DNA from: a virus
Direction: 5' to 3' (one strand)
Length of the DNA: 44,566 bases
Virus record (IMG/VR): IMGVR_UViG_3300035698_007784
Location: 1-44,566 of that record
Below the pieces are notes generated by a model. It was not told where the DNA came from and did no database searches. It saw only the letters and a program-made list of their open reading frames with translations. The position numbers and the translations under genes are program-made. How positions within the stretch are numbered: the stretch's first letter is position 1; each line of letters begins with the position of its first letter. Shown here in pieces: positions 22,530 to 28,870 of the stretch.

Positions 22530-23005
22530 TTTGTGCCTCCATTCTGTAAAAGGTAATAACGCAACCGTGCCGTCCTGCCTCGATCGATCATCCACTCAGC
22601 CCACCATGGGCTACCTGCTTCCAAGGGCTCCACGTTCCAATCTGGCGCCCAAAGGCCCGGACCCCTACGATGGAACGAACAAAGGTCGTATTCGTCCATA
22701 CGGTGCCCCTTGCGGCTCCACACGCCCTGCCAGTAGGTAAGGACGATCCGACACATGCTGGCCGACCTTTGGAAGCTTCTCCGGTCTGAATCGACGAACT
22801 GTTCGGTAATCCCGACAAGTTCCGCAATCCTATTCGCCTCGCGACGATAAATGTCCCTTATTTGAAATGGTCCGCGTTCGCCATCGGTCCCGTTCGCCTG
22901 GCCGTCTAGCTTTTCGACTTTTGCCAGGGCTGCCAGAAATGTAGCCGTGATGCGGAGTTGTTCTTGCTCTTGGACTACTGCTGGCGGTGTTGTGTATGCG
23001 ATCAT
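22526..23005 (-). CDS. Lysozyme/transglycosylase-fold protein (candidate endolysin)
   Basis: 159 aa. FLAALAKVEKLDG (possible catalytic Glu near residue 31) is followed by NGTDGERGPFQIRDIYRREAN, like the GP-x-QI-x-x-x-Y core of goose-type/GH23 lysozyme-fold enzymes. About 60 residues later, EYDLCSFHRRGPGLW recalls their H-N-G-G-P motif with substitutions. No signal peptide or membrane segment, so it would need a holin. It is oddly placed in the small-gene early block, far from the holin-like genes at 8.8-9.6 kb, but no better endolysin candidate exists in the window. Confidence 0.45.
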   Translation of the reverse strand: MIAYTTPPAVVQEQEQLRITATFLAALAKVEKLDGQANGTDGERGPFQIRDIYRREANRIAELVGITEQFVDSDRRSFQRSASMCRIVLTYWQGVWSRKGHRMDEYDLCSFHRRGPGLWAPDWNVEPLEAGSPWWAEWMIDRGRTARLRYYLLQNGGTK

Positions 23006-23307
23006 TTGTCACCTCCAGGACATTGGATCTCATTAGTTGTAATGATGGAATTTACCATCCATTCGTAGCCACAGAAACCACTTGATTTTTTTCGTAGCTT
23101 TGCGGCTTGGCGACTATCAACAGATTCAGCGGAAATGTTAGCAACCCAACCGTCCCCGAACGAACAGCCGAATGATCCAATTTTAAGGATTTCGCTTGCT
23201 TTGTCTTTTGGGACCGTTCTTGTGACAATATACATTTTCTCTGCGCCGGTCCAACAGTTATTCCATGCGTTGTTACGGGGCATTGAGAGTGTGAATGCGA
23301 TGATCAT
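23002..23307 (-). CDS. Small conserved-looking phage protein, unknown
   Basis: 101 aa. The pattern MPRNNAWNNCWTG .. SFGCSFGDGWVANISAESVDS .. LRKKSSGFCGYEWMVNSI matches a family I have met repeatedly in phages and environmental bacteria without known role. ATGA overlap both sides. Confidence 0.65.
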   Translation of the reverse strand: MIIAFTLSMPRNNAWNNCWTGAEKMYIVTRTVPKDKASEILKIGSFGCSFGDGWVANISAESVDSRQAAKLRKKSSGFCGYEWMVNSIITTNEIQCPGGDK

Positions 23308-23588
23308 TGTACGCCCCCTCTCTGAGTCTCTATATGTCCACCAGGCAGGGCAGGAGTGCCAGGGGCAAGAACGTCTCTAGCTGCTGCTACATCACGTCGC
23401 CCGCCTTCGTAAGCCCCTCGTGCAGCCCCAACAACACAAGCACAGCCCGTGGCATAGCCGGCCCCCCAACCAAGGGCCAGGATCAGGAGCCAAGCCCGCC
23501 CCATACGCCGCAGGGCGGAAATCTCCCTTTTCAGCTTTGTATCGCGTTTTGTTTTGATTTTTCGGACCAATTTTGTTAAGATTTTCAT
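23304..23588 (-). CDS. Small membrane protein, unknown
   Basis: 94 aa with a basic N-terminus (KLVRKIKTKRDTKLKREIS), one glycine-rich membrane segment (AWLLILALGWGAGYATGCACVV) and a charged tail. AGGAGAG precedes the start. It is adjacent to the lysozyme-fold gene cluster, so a holin or antiholin role is conceivable. Confidence 0.55.
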   Translation of the reverse strand: MKILTKLVRKIKTKRDTKLKREISALRRMGRAWLLILALGWGAGYATGCACVVGAARGAYEGGRRDVAAARDVLAPGTPALPGGHIETQRGGVQ

Positions 23589-23657
23589 GTCAGCTCTCCT
23601 AAAAAGTTAAGATTACGCTCCCTCGTGCTATAACACGCGGGGAGCAACTTATGGTTG

Positions 23658-24218
23658 TTATTTTCTTGCTCTGGGCGGTGTTGGGTAGTGCTTGCGTATG
23701 ATGCTGAGTTGTTTTGTTTTTGCAGCAGCATAAGCAGCAGCATCAGCAGCAGCAGCAGCAGCATCAGCAGCAGCAGCAGCAGCAGCAGCATCAGCAGCAG
23801 CATAAGCATAAGCAGCAGCATGAGCATCAGCAGCAGCAGCAGTAGCAGCAGCAGCAGCATAAGCATAAGCAGCATCAGCAGCAGCATAAGCAGCATCAGC
23901 AGCATCTTTAAATTGTTTTTTTGTTACGTCCGCTCCATTTGCATATCGCTTGAGCAGGCTTAATGCCTTCGCTGGTCTTTGTTCGCCTTTTTTGACATAT
24001 TTTAGGCACGGCAGGACCGTCTTGTGCAATACACCGCAGGCTTTCCGGTGCGATTTACTGCTATACGGACCTGTGACACGGAAAATATACCACATCAAGT
24101 CTTGCGGGCGGTCCCATTTGTCCCATGCTTCCTGCCTGGTTTGGTATGATTTGGCCTTTTCAATTGCAGAGTCACAAGCTCCAAGTTGTTTTAAGGTGTT
24201 GATTGTCCTGGTTTTCAT
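23658..24218 (-). CDS. Alanine-repeat protein with trinucleotide-expanded middle
   Basis: 186 aa from the ATG at 24218 (TTGAAGGG leader). The N-terminal half (WDKWDRPQDLMWYIFRV .. KACGVLHKTVLPCLKYVKKGEQRPAKALSLLKRYANG) and the end IIRKHYPTPP match a family I recall from soil and environmental bacteria, sometimes labelled putative immunity protein, always with an alanine/tyrosine/aspartate helix between. Here that helix (about 110-170) is coded by GCA/GCT-TAT-GAT triplet runs. Role unknown. Confidence 0.65.
   Translation of the reverse strand: MKTRTINTLKQLGACDSAIEKAKSYQTRQEAWDKWDRPQDLMWYIFRVTGPYSSKSHRKACGVLHKTVLPCLKYVKKGEQRPAKALSLLKRYANGADVTKKQFKDAADAAYAAADAAYAYAAAAATAAAADAHAAAYAYAAADAAAAAAAADAAAAAADAAAYAAAKTKQLSIIRKHYPTPPRARK
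23720..23910. repeat. GCA/GCT trinucleotide repeat tract inside a gene
   Basis: About 190 bp made almost entirely of AGC-type triplets (CAGCAG.. on the plus strand) interrupted by ATA and ATC triplets. In the gene's frame it codes Ala with scattered Tyr, Asp and His. In other frames it produces long open frames with no meaning. Confidence 0.9.
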
Positions 24219-24245
24219 AGCAATTCCCTTCAATTTGGCGATTTA

Positions 24246-24269
24246 GCTCCCTGGCACGTACCGGGGAGC
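24246..24269. promoter_or_regulatory. Inverted repeat in the leader of the alanine-repeat gene
   Basis: GCTCCC (24246-24251) and GGGAGC (24264-24269), with an inner GG/CC pair and a 6-nt loop. No T run follows leftward, so more likely a stable leader stem or processing site than a terminator. The gap 24219-24337 holds no gene. Confidence 0.45.
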
Positions 24270-24337
24270 GGATCGCGTCTTTGGCAAGTTAATATCTTAA
24301 TCGTACAATTCGCCGGACGACTTAACAACGAATCGGG

Positions 24338-24541
24338 TTATTTAATTCTGCCTAGAAAATTCGGAACCATCACAATTAACAACTCATCACAAAACCGCTC
24401 TAAGGTCTTGTGTGTTACGTTCTGCCCGCGTAAAAACCTAGTCAGGACACTATGGGGCAGGCCAGTTGCCGCAGTAACAGAGTAGGCCGTGCGGCCTTGG
24501 CGGATTAGTTCGTCGGCTATGATTTTACGGTAGTTTTGCAT
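24338..24541 (-). CDS. Small helix-turn-helix protein (Cro-like)
   Basis: 67 aa. RTAYSVTAATGLPHSVLTRFLRGQNVTHKTLERFCDELLI (about 17-56) is an XRE-type helix-turn-helix. Starts inside the stop of the previous gene (TAATG). A second regulator besides the one at 20199, in the other early operon. Confidence 0.7.
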   Translation of the reverse strand: MQNYRKIIADELIRQGRTAYSVTAATGLPHSVLTRFLRGQNVTHKTLERFCDELLIVMVPNFLGRIK

Positions 24542-24732
24542 TAGTATTTCCCGGCTATCACTTCAGAATTTAGAGGTTTACTTAGGGTGTCTAAGACGCA
24601 TCTCATGCACCCAAAAACATCTCTATGGCCAACTTCCCCAAATTTGTGATATTTGGCATAATAGACGTTTTCTGGGACTTTCTTGCATATTTCACAAGGC
24701 CCAAATTCTTTTCCTGTGCCACTTTGTTTCAT
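24541..24732 (-). CDS. Small zinc protein, unknown
   Basis: 63 aa with CEIC and CMRC pairs 29 residues apart, a probable zinc ribbon. TTGAAAGG leader upstream. Coupled to the following regulator. Confidence 0.65.
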   Translation of the reverse strand: MKQSGTGKEFGPCEICKKVPENVYYAKYHKFGEVGHRDVFGCMRCVLDTLSKPLNSEVIAGKY

Positions 24733-24810
24733 AATTCTATTCCTTTCAATCTACGATAACCAATCAAAGGCCCACGATAGGCCCTTGAATGGCCCCCGTA
24801 GGGGCATGGG

Positions 24811-25134
24811 TTAAACAACCAACAGCTTTTCTTCACTTGCCACACGGTAAAGTGCCAAGCTAATTTCGTGCATAATTTCCGCAACTTGTTTTTTTTCAGG
24901 CTCGATCATGTCCAAGTTCTTTTCGGTTGGGTCCATTTCATAGTGCCGACACGCTTCCCGTTGTAGTTTCTCTTTTATTTGTGTCTCACACATCTCCATG
25001 AGTGGCGCAGGCAGCATACCAAAGGCTAATGCTGCAACATAGCTATCGTCAGGCATCTCCATTGTCATATTGTACAATCCTTTTGCAATAGCCCTGTAAT
25101 CAACGGTCGTTTTCAGTCTACAGATAAATTTCAT
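24811..25134 (-). CDS. Early protein, unknown
   Basis: 107 aa, helical, with a short hydrophobic stretch (YVAALAFGMLPAPLMEM) not long enough to be a sure membrane helix. TTGAAAGGGAAT leader. It follows the 50-nt tRNA-like element by 27 bases. Confidence 0.6.
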   Translation of the reverse strand: MKFICRLKTTVDYRAIAKGLYNMTMEMPDDSYVAALAFGMLPAPLMEMCETQIKEKLQREACRHYEMDPTEKNLDMIEPEKKQVAEIMHEISLALYRVASEEKLLVV

Positions 25135-25161
25135 AACAATTCCCTTTCAATTAGTAGGTTA

Positions 25162-25211
25162 CTCCCCCCACCGGAGTCGAACCGATGAGCTGCGCCGTAT
25201 CGCAGGGGGGA
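25162..25211 (-). ncRNA. 50-nt miniature tRNA-like element
   Basis: Minus strand: acceptor TCCCCCC (25211-25205) pairs fully with GGGGGGA (25169-25163), discriminator G. T arm ATCGG-TTCGACT-CCGGT fits TTCRANY with a closed 5-bp stem (one U-G pair). Between them is one 4-bp hairpin TGCG-ATACGG-CGCA and the four bases GCTC. There is no anticodon arm and no second arm. It sits alone between two early genes on the coding strand. All three helices being intact argues against a decaying fragment. Confidence 0.6.
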
Positions 25212-25219
25212 ATAGATGG

Positions 25220-25441
25220 TTACATATGAAGGTGAACAGAGTATTGAGCGAGGTTTGTCATTGCACAGAATAATTCGGTTAAATTATTGATTACAAATAT
25301 ATGATTTTCGTTGCTTTTCAGGTCTATCTTTTGCAAGGACCATGGTTTAACGTCAATACCGTAGAATTTTGGTATCTTAAACGTCCAATGATTCTTTTGT
25401 GATACAAAGTCAAGCTTTACGTCGATGTTTTTAAGTCTCAT
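25220..25441 (-). CDS. Small early protein, unknown
   Basis: 73 aa, beta-rich, ending in VHLHM. TTGAAAGGG leader. No family recognised. It is the gene immediately upstream of the miniature tRNA-like element, so the element would lie in its 3' region. Confidence 0.6.
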   Translation of the reverse strand: MRLKNIDVKLDFVSQKNHWTFKIPKFYGIDVKPWSLQKIDLKSNENHIFVINNLTELFCAMTNLAQYSVHLHM

Positions 25442-25510
25442 TTTATTACCCTTTCAACACAGAGCCAAATAGGCCCAGATAAACAATATGAATGTTTGGC
25501 GAGACATTGT

Positions 25511-25771
25511 TTAGCCCCTTCCGAATGGGTCTTTTATTGCTTCTTTGCATTGCTCATTACATCGGGCGAAAAACTCGGATAGTCCGACTAAATGGGGTTG
25601 TACTCGTTTCAGAATAGATGCTGCATGATCGTCTCGTTGGCCGTTGCTAAGACCTAAACCTTCCCATTCTTCGAGCATTTCGTCGACTTCATAGGCCAGA
25701 TGGGATTGCCTTCGTGTTGCCTCAAAGAGTAGGTTTTTCAGTGACGTGAGTCTTTCGGTTGCCGTTTTCAT
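25511..25771 (-). CDS. Small helical early protein, unknown
   Basis: 86 aa, coiled-coil-like helices (LTSLKNLLFEATRRQSHLAYEVDEML). TTGAAAGGGATATT leader. Unrecognised. Confidence 0.6.
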   Translation of the reverse strand: MKTATERLTSLKNLLFEATRRQSHLAYEVDEMLEEWEGLGLSNGQRDDHAASILKRVQPHLVGLSEFFARCNEQCKEAIKDPFGRG

Positions 25772-25850
25772 AATATCCCTTTCAAGTTACGGTTAAAATC
25801 AATACACTCTGCAAAGTGCCCCGATGATTTGGGTCGCTGAACAGAAAATA

Positions 25851-26039
25851 TCAATCAGTGATCCATGTCTGGGCGGTGTAATCATAGTAGGGTTTGCCTG
25901 TTAATAGCTGTTCAATACGCTGCAGTTCACCAGCCAACATATCGAGGGTTAATCCATCATGGCCAGGGTGTGATAGAGCCATTAGGTTATGAGTTTGGGT
26001 GGATTTGAGTGCGGCTTGAATACGTTTCTCAGTTAACAT
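25851..26039 (-). CDS. Small early protein, unknown (first gene of the leftward early block)
   Basis: 62 aa, helical with a short aromatic end (YYDYTAQTWITD). ATTGAAAGGAG leader. First gene after the divergent region at 26.04-26.24 kb and so probably among the earliest products. No family recognised. Confidence 0.6.
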   Translation of the reverse strand: MLTEKRIQAALKSTQTHNLMALSHPGHDGLTLDMLAGELQRIEQLLTGKPYYDYTAQTWITD

Positions 26040-26095
26040 TGCAAGCTCCTTTCAATAGGTTATCAATTGAACTGTCTTAACTATAAGCTTTCATC

Positions 26096-26123
26096 GTCAT
26101 AGTGGCAAACGAAATCCAGTCAA
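26096..26123 (-). promoter_or_regulatory. Putative leftward early promoter
   Basis: TTGACT (26123-26118), 16-bp spacer, TATGAC (26101-26096). Imperfect -10, but correctly placed for the 26039-22281 gene block, which has no better candidate. Confidence 0.4.
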
Positions 26124-26137
26124 AGTTCAGAAGATAC

Positions 26138-26166
26138 TTGACAACCAGCACCCAAAAGCCGAGAAT
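26138..26166 (+). promoter_or_regulatory. Rightward promoter of the packaging/structural operon
   Basis: Consensus TTGACA (26138-26143), 17-bp spacer, GAGAAT (26161-26166). A weak -10 after a perfect -35 is typical of an activated promoter. Followed by a hairpin CGCCC-GTAAAT-GGGCG (26188-26203) in the leader; read leftward this hairpin is followed by TTTTT and could stop antisense transcription. Confidence 0.55.
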
Positions 26167-26235
26167 ATACACATAAGATTCTAAAAACGCCCGTAAATGG
26201 GCGAATTAGTAAACGCCAAATGATCGGATTATCTT

Positions 26236-26433
26236 ATGGACGGCATAAACTTAGAGCCTAGGGATATGACAGATCCAGCAGCAACACGGAGTCATATCAT
26301 CCGAGCAACGGCGGAACTGATTAGGATATGTATGCTAATTCCTCTAAAACCAAACAGCGAAAACCAGGATCATCAACAGGACGCAATTGAGCACCTGAGA
26401 GACGCGCAACACTCAATTAAAGAGATCAAATGA
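26236..26433 (+). CDS. Small protein at the head of the late operon, unknown
   Basis: 65 aa, mostly helical (SHIIRATAELIRICMLIPL .. AIEHLRDAQHSIKEI). Overlaps the next gene by ATGA. First product of the rightward transcript. Confidence 0.6.
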   Translation: MDGINLEPRDMTDPAATRSHIIRATAELIRICMLIPLKPNSENQDHQQDAIEHLRDAQHSIKEIK

Positions 26434-26684
26434 AGGTAGAACCAAAGAAATACTACTGGCTATCACGAAAATGGAGCAAACCAGTAAAAGTCATAATCTG
26501 GCAGACCGACGGCAAACTTGCTCAAATTGGTGTAAATGACGGCAAAGATGATGTTTATTCTGATACGTGCCAAATATCTGACCTTTATCCTACAGCCAAA
26601 AAAGCAAAAGAAATTAGCCGACAATTCAGAATCAAAGAACTAAAGGCAGAACTAAAGAAATTGACGGTGACCCATGCTAAATAA
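26430..26684 (+). CDS. Small protein, unknown
   Basis: 84 aa. The N-terminal half is a small beta-sheet (KYYWLSRKWSKPVKVIIWQTDGKLAQIGV); the C-terminal half a basic helix (AKEISRQFRIKELKAELKKL). Could bind nucleic acid; no family recognised. Overlaps both neighbours. Confidence 0.6.
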   Translation: MKVEPKKYYWLSRKWSKPVKVIIWQTDGKLAQIGVNDGKDDVYSDTCQISDLYPTAKKAKEISRQFRIKELKAELKKLTVTHAK

Positions 26685-26775
26685 CCAGATCGCCGAAAAT
26701 CAATGCAAATGCCTACAATGCCGCATAGACCAGTACGATGAGTCTGAGCGGCTTTCCCCCCCGATGGATAGATAA
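26674..26775 (+). CDS. 33-aa cysteine-containing ORF, possible
   Basis: ATG at 26674 overlaps the end of the previous gene by 11 bases and its stop overlaps the small terminase start (TAATG). Product has CKCLQC. It fills an otherwise empty gap in a region where every gene is coupled, which is its main support. Confidence 0.4.
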   Translation: MLNNQIAENQCKCLQCRIDQYDESERLSPPMDR

Positions 26776-27413
26776 TGGTAGCAACAACACAAATAGCCAG
26801 CCAGCCGAAAACCACGAGCCCCAAGATAAAGAGGGGTGCAGGTAGGCCAAGATCATTTATCCTTTCGCCAGAACAATATGAAAGATGTATGACAATAGCC
26901 TACGACCAAGGCACAATGCAAATGATAGCAGACGTCATAGATGTTAGCTATGATAGCCTGAAACGTCATTATGAGAAGAAAATCCGTGCTAAAAGGTCTG
27001 AGGGCAGGGCGGATCTGCTTCATGTCCAGCGTGAACAGGCGACCCGCAACCCCATCATGGCCATATTTCTCGGGAAGAATCACCTAGGTCAAGCGGATAA
27101 GATGGACAAGCCCGACGTTCACGTAACAATTGAGCATAAGTCGTTTGATGTCAAGGGCTTAGGCGACACAAGCATCTGCAAACCAGATGTCACAACCTTA
27201 ATGTCACTACCCAAATCTGGCACAAATGCGGATAATGTACACAACATAGACAGCAGCGATCAGGCCAAAAACCCCACTGAGGCTCCAGAAACACGGGAGA
27301 GTAGTTTTGTGGCCGAAGGGCCATTGCCGACTAAGGATGCGGAGAATGTACACTCTCTAAGGGTAGGCCAGACAGAACAAGTGGGACCCCTATCCCAACC
27401 CGAGGGGGGGTAA
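26775..27413 (+). CDS. terS: Terminase small subunit (putative)
   Basis: 212 aa, directly before the large terminase. Residues 20-115 form a helix-turn-helix region (GRPRSFILSPEQYERCMTI .. MIADVIDVSYDSLKRHYEKKI) followed by NPIMAIFLGKNHLGQADK, a signature I know from many small terminases. The C-terminal 90 residues are disordered and P/S/T-rich, with two related stretches (ADNVHNIDSS, AENVHSLRVG). It would bind the packaging site and dock the large subunit. Its stop codon lies in the loop of a GC hairpin. Confidence 0.7.
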   Translation: MVATTQIASQPKTTSPKIKRGAGRPRSFILSPEQYERCMTIAYDQGTMQMIADVIDVSYDSLKRHYEKKIRAKRSEGRADLLHVQREQATRNPIMAIFLGKNHLGQADKMDKPDVHVTIEHKSFDVKGLGDTSICKPDVTTLMSLPKSGTNADNVHNIDSSDQAKNPTEAPETRESSFVAEGPLPTKDAENVHSLRVGQTEQVGPLSQPEGG

Positions 27414-27419
27414 CCCCCC
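27405..27419 (+). promoter_or_regulatory. Six-GC-pair hairpin with the stop codon as its loop
   Basis: GGGGGG (27405-27410), TAA (the small terminase stop), CCCCCC (27414-27419). Three-base loop. The gap 27414-27503 to the large terminase holds no other feature. Confidence 0.6.
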
Positions 27420-27503
27420 AGGGAGATTGGAGAAGAATTGTGATCTATCCCGTGTATGCTCGTTTCGAACAAAAGGTTCCCCTAACCTACCCTTGTTAAC
27501 ATT

Positions 27504-28862
27504 ATGGCTAAAGACACATTAAGAGTTTCGATACCTCATCATTTTGAGCCCCGTGATTATCAGGTTCCATTTTGGCGAGCTGCGGTAGGCGATCCTGGCA
27601 AGGGTATTTCGCCGAGTCACAATCGTGTTGCCTGTGTATGGCATCGTCGAGCTGGCAAGGACAAGACATTTTTGAACGCGTTTATTAGTCACATGACGGC
27701 CCGGGTTGGTTTTTACCCATATTACTTTCCTACTCAGGCACAGGGTCGGAAGATTTTATGGAAGGGGATGGACAAGGAGGGTTTTCCATTTTTGAAGCAT
27801 TTTCCTCGCGAGATGATTCGTAAGCAGAACGACCAGGAGATGATTATAGAGTTAATAAACGGGAGTATTTTCCAGATAATGGGAACAGACCGTTTAGAGG
27901 TTGTAGGGATGAACCCTATTGGTTGTGTTTTCAGCGAGTTCAGTTTACAGAATCCAGAGGCATGGGAGCTGATTAAGCCGATTTTAGTTGAGAACGGCGG
28001 CTTTGCATGGTTCAACTTCACCCCTCGTGGCAAGAATCACGCATACAAGGTATTGCGTAACGGCCAGCGTAGTGATCGTTGGTTCACTGAGGTTTTGACT
28101 GTTAACGAGACGAAAGCGGTAAGTTTACAGGCTATTCAGGATGAGAAAGACGATGGAATGCCGGAGGATCTTATCCAACAGGAGTTTTTCTGTTCGTTTG
28201 ACCTTGGCATTAAGGGTGCGTATTACGCTACGTTGATGAATGACGCATGGAACGCTGGTAGGATAGGCGATATTCCACATGACCGGAGCAAGAAGGTTTA
28301 TACGGTCTGGGATTTAGGTTGGGCGGACCCTACGGCTATCACATTTTATCAGAAGGACGGTCAGTACTACAATATCATCGATTATTATGAGGACGACGGT
28401 CAGGCTATAGCTGAGTACGCCCGTGTATTGGACGATAAGCGTCGTGAGCACGGATATCACTACGGGACTCACTTTGCCCCTCACGACGTAGCGAAGCACT
28501 CTCAGACTGACGGCAGGAGTGTATTTAGTGCAGCGAAGGAGGCTGGTTTACAGTTCAAGAAGTGCAAGAAGGAGAAGACTGTCGGCAACGCCCAGTACGG
28601 AGGTATAGAGCGTACTCGGAGATTCATCCCCAAGTTACGTTGGGACCAAGTGAAGTGTAAGCGGTTGATTGAGGGCATGGAAGGTTATCGCAAGCAGTAC
28701 AACGAGAAGATGCAGTGTTATTTAGACAAGCCTCTTCACGACTGGTGCAGTCAACCGGCGGACACTATTCGGTTAATGAGTCAAGCGGTAAAGATTGACG
28801 AGGCAAATTACGACAAGGGTTACTACGCGAAGTTAAGGAGTCACTTCCGTGTGCCTGCTTAG
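27504..28862 (+). CDS. terL: Terminase large subunit (packaging ATPase-nuclease)
   Basis: 452 aa. ATPase: Walker A-like WHRRAGKDKT (about 47-56), Walker B GCVFSEF with its catalytic Glu, coupling motif FNFTPRGK (about 170-177). Nuclease: VWDLGWADPTAI (first Asp pair, about 268), YEDDGQ and HFAPHDVAKHS. All main motifs are present, and length is usual for this class. It pumps DNA through the portal and cuts it. No strong Shine-Dalgarno; the start is fixed by the N-terminal pattern IPHHFEPRDYQVPFWRA, typical of such terminases. The portal gene follows after eight bases. Confidence 0.92.
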   Translation: MAKDTLRVSIPHHFEPRDYQVPFWRAAVGDPGKGISPSHNRVACVWHRRAGKDKTFLNAFISHMTARVGFYPYYFPTQAQGRKILWKGMDKEGFPFLKHFPREMIRKQNDQEMIIELINGSIFQIMGTDRLEVVGMNPIGCVFSEFSLQNPEAWELIKPILVENGGFAWFNFTPRGKNHAYKVLRNGQRSDRWFTEVLTVNETKAVSLQAIQDEKDDGMPEDLIQQEFFCSFDLGIKGAYYATLMNDAWNAGRIGDIPHDRSKKVYTVWDLGWADPTAITFYQKDGQYYNIIDYYEDDGQAIAEYARVLDDKRREHGYHYGTHFAPHDVAKHSQTDGRSVFSAAKEAGLQFKKCKKEKTVGNAQYGGIERTRRFIPKLRWDQVKCKRLIEGMEGYRKQYNEKMQCYLDKPLHDWCSQPADTIRLMSQAVKIDEANYDKGYYAKLRSHFRVPA

Positions 28863-28870
28863 AGGTTCTT

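Noticed and set aside
23585-23963. Leu/Met-rich and Ser/Ile-rich open frames over the triplet tract
   Set aside because: Any frame through AGC-type triplets stays open; only the alanine frame is flanked by a recognisable protein sequence.
27455-27479. GAAC..GTTC pair before the large terminase as a LexA box
   Set aside because: The spacing is five bases, not the four of the Gram-positive box, and no SOS-type context is visible.
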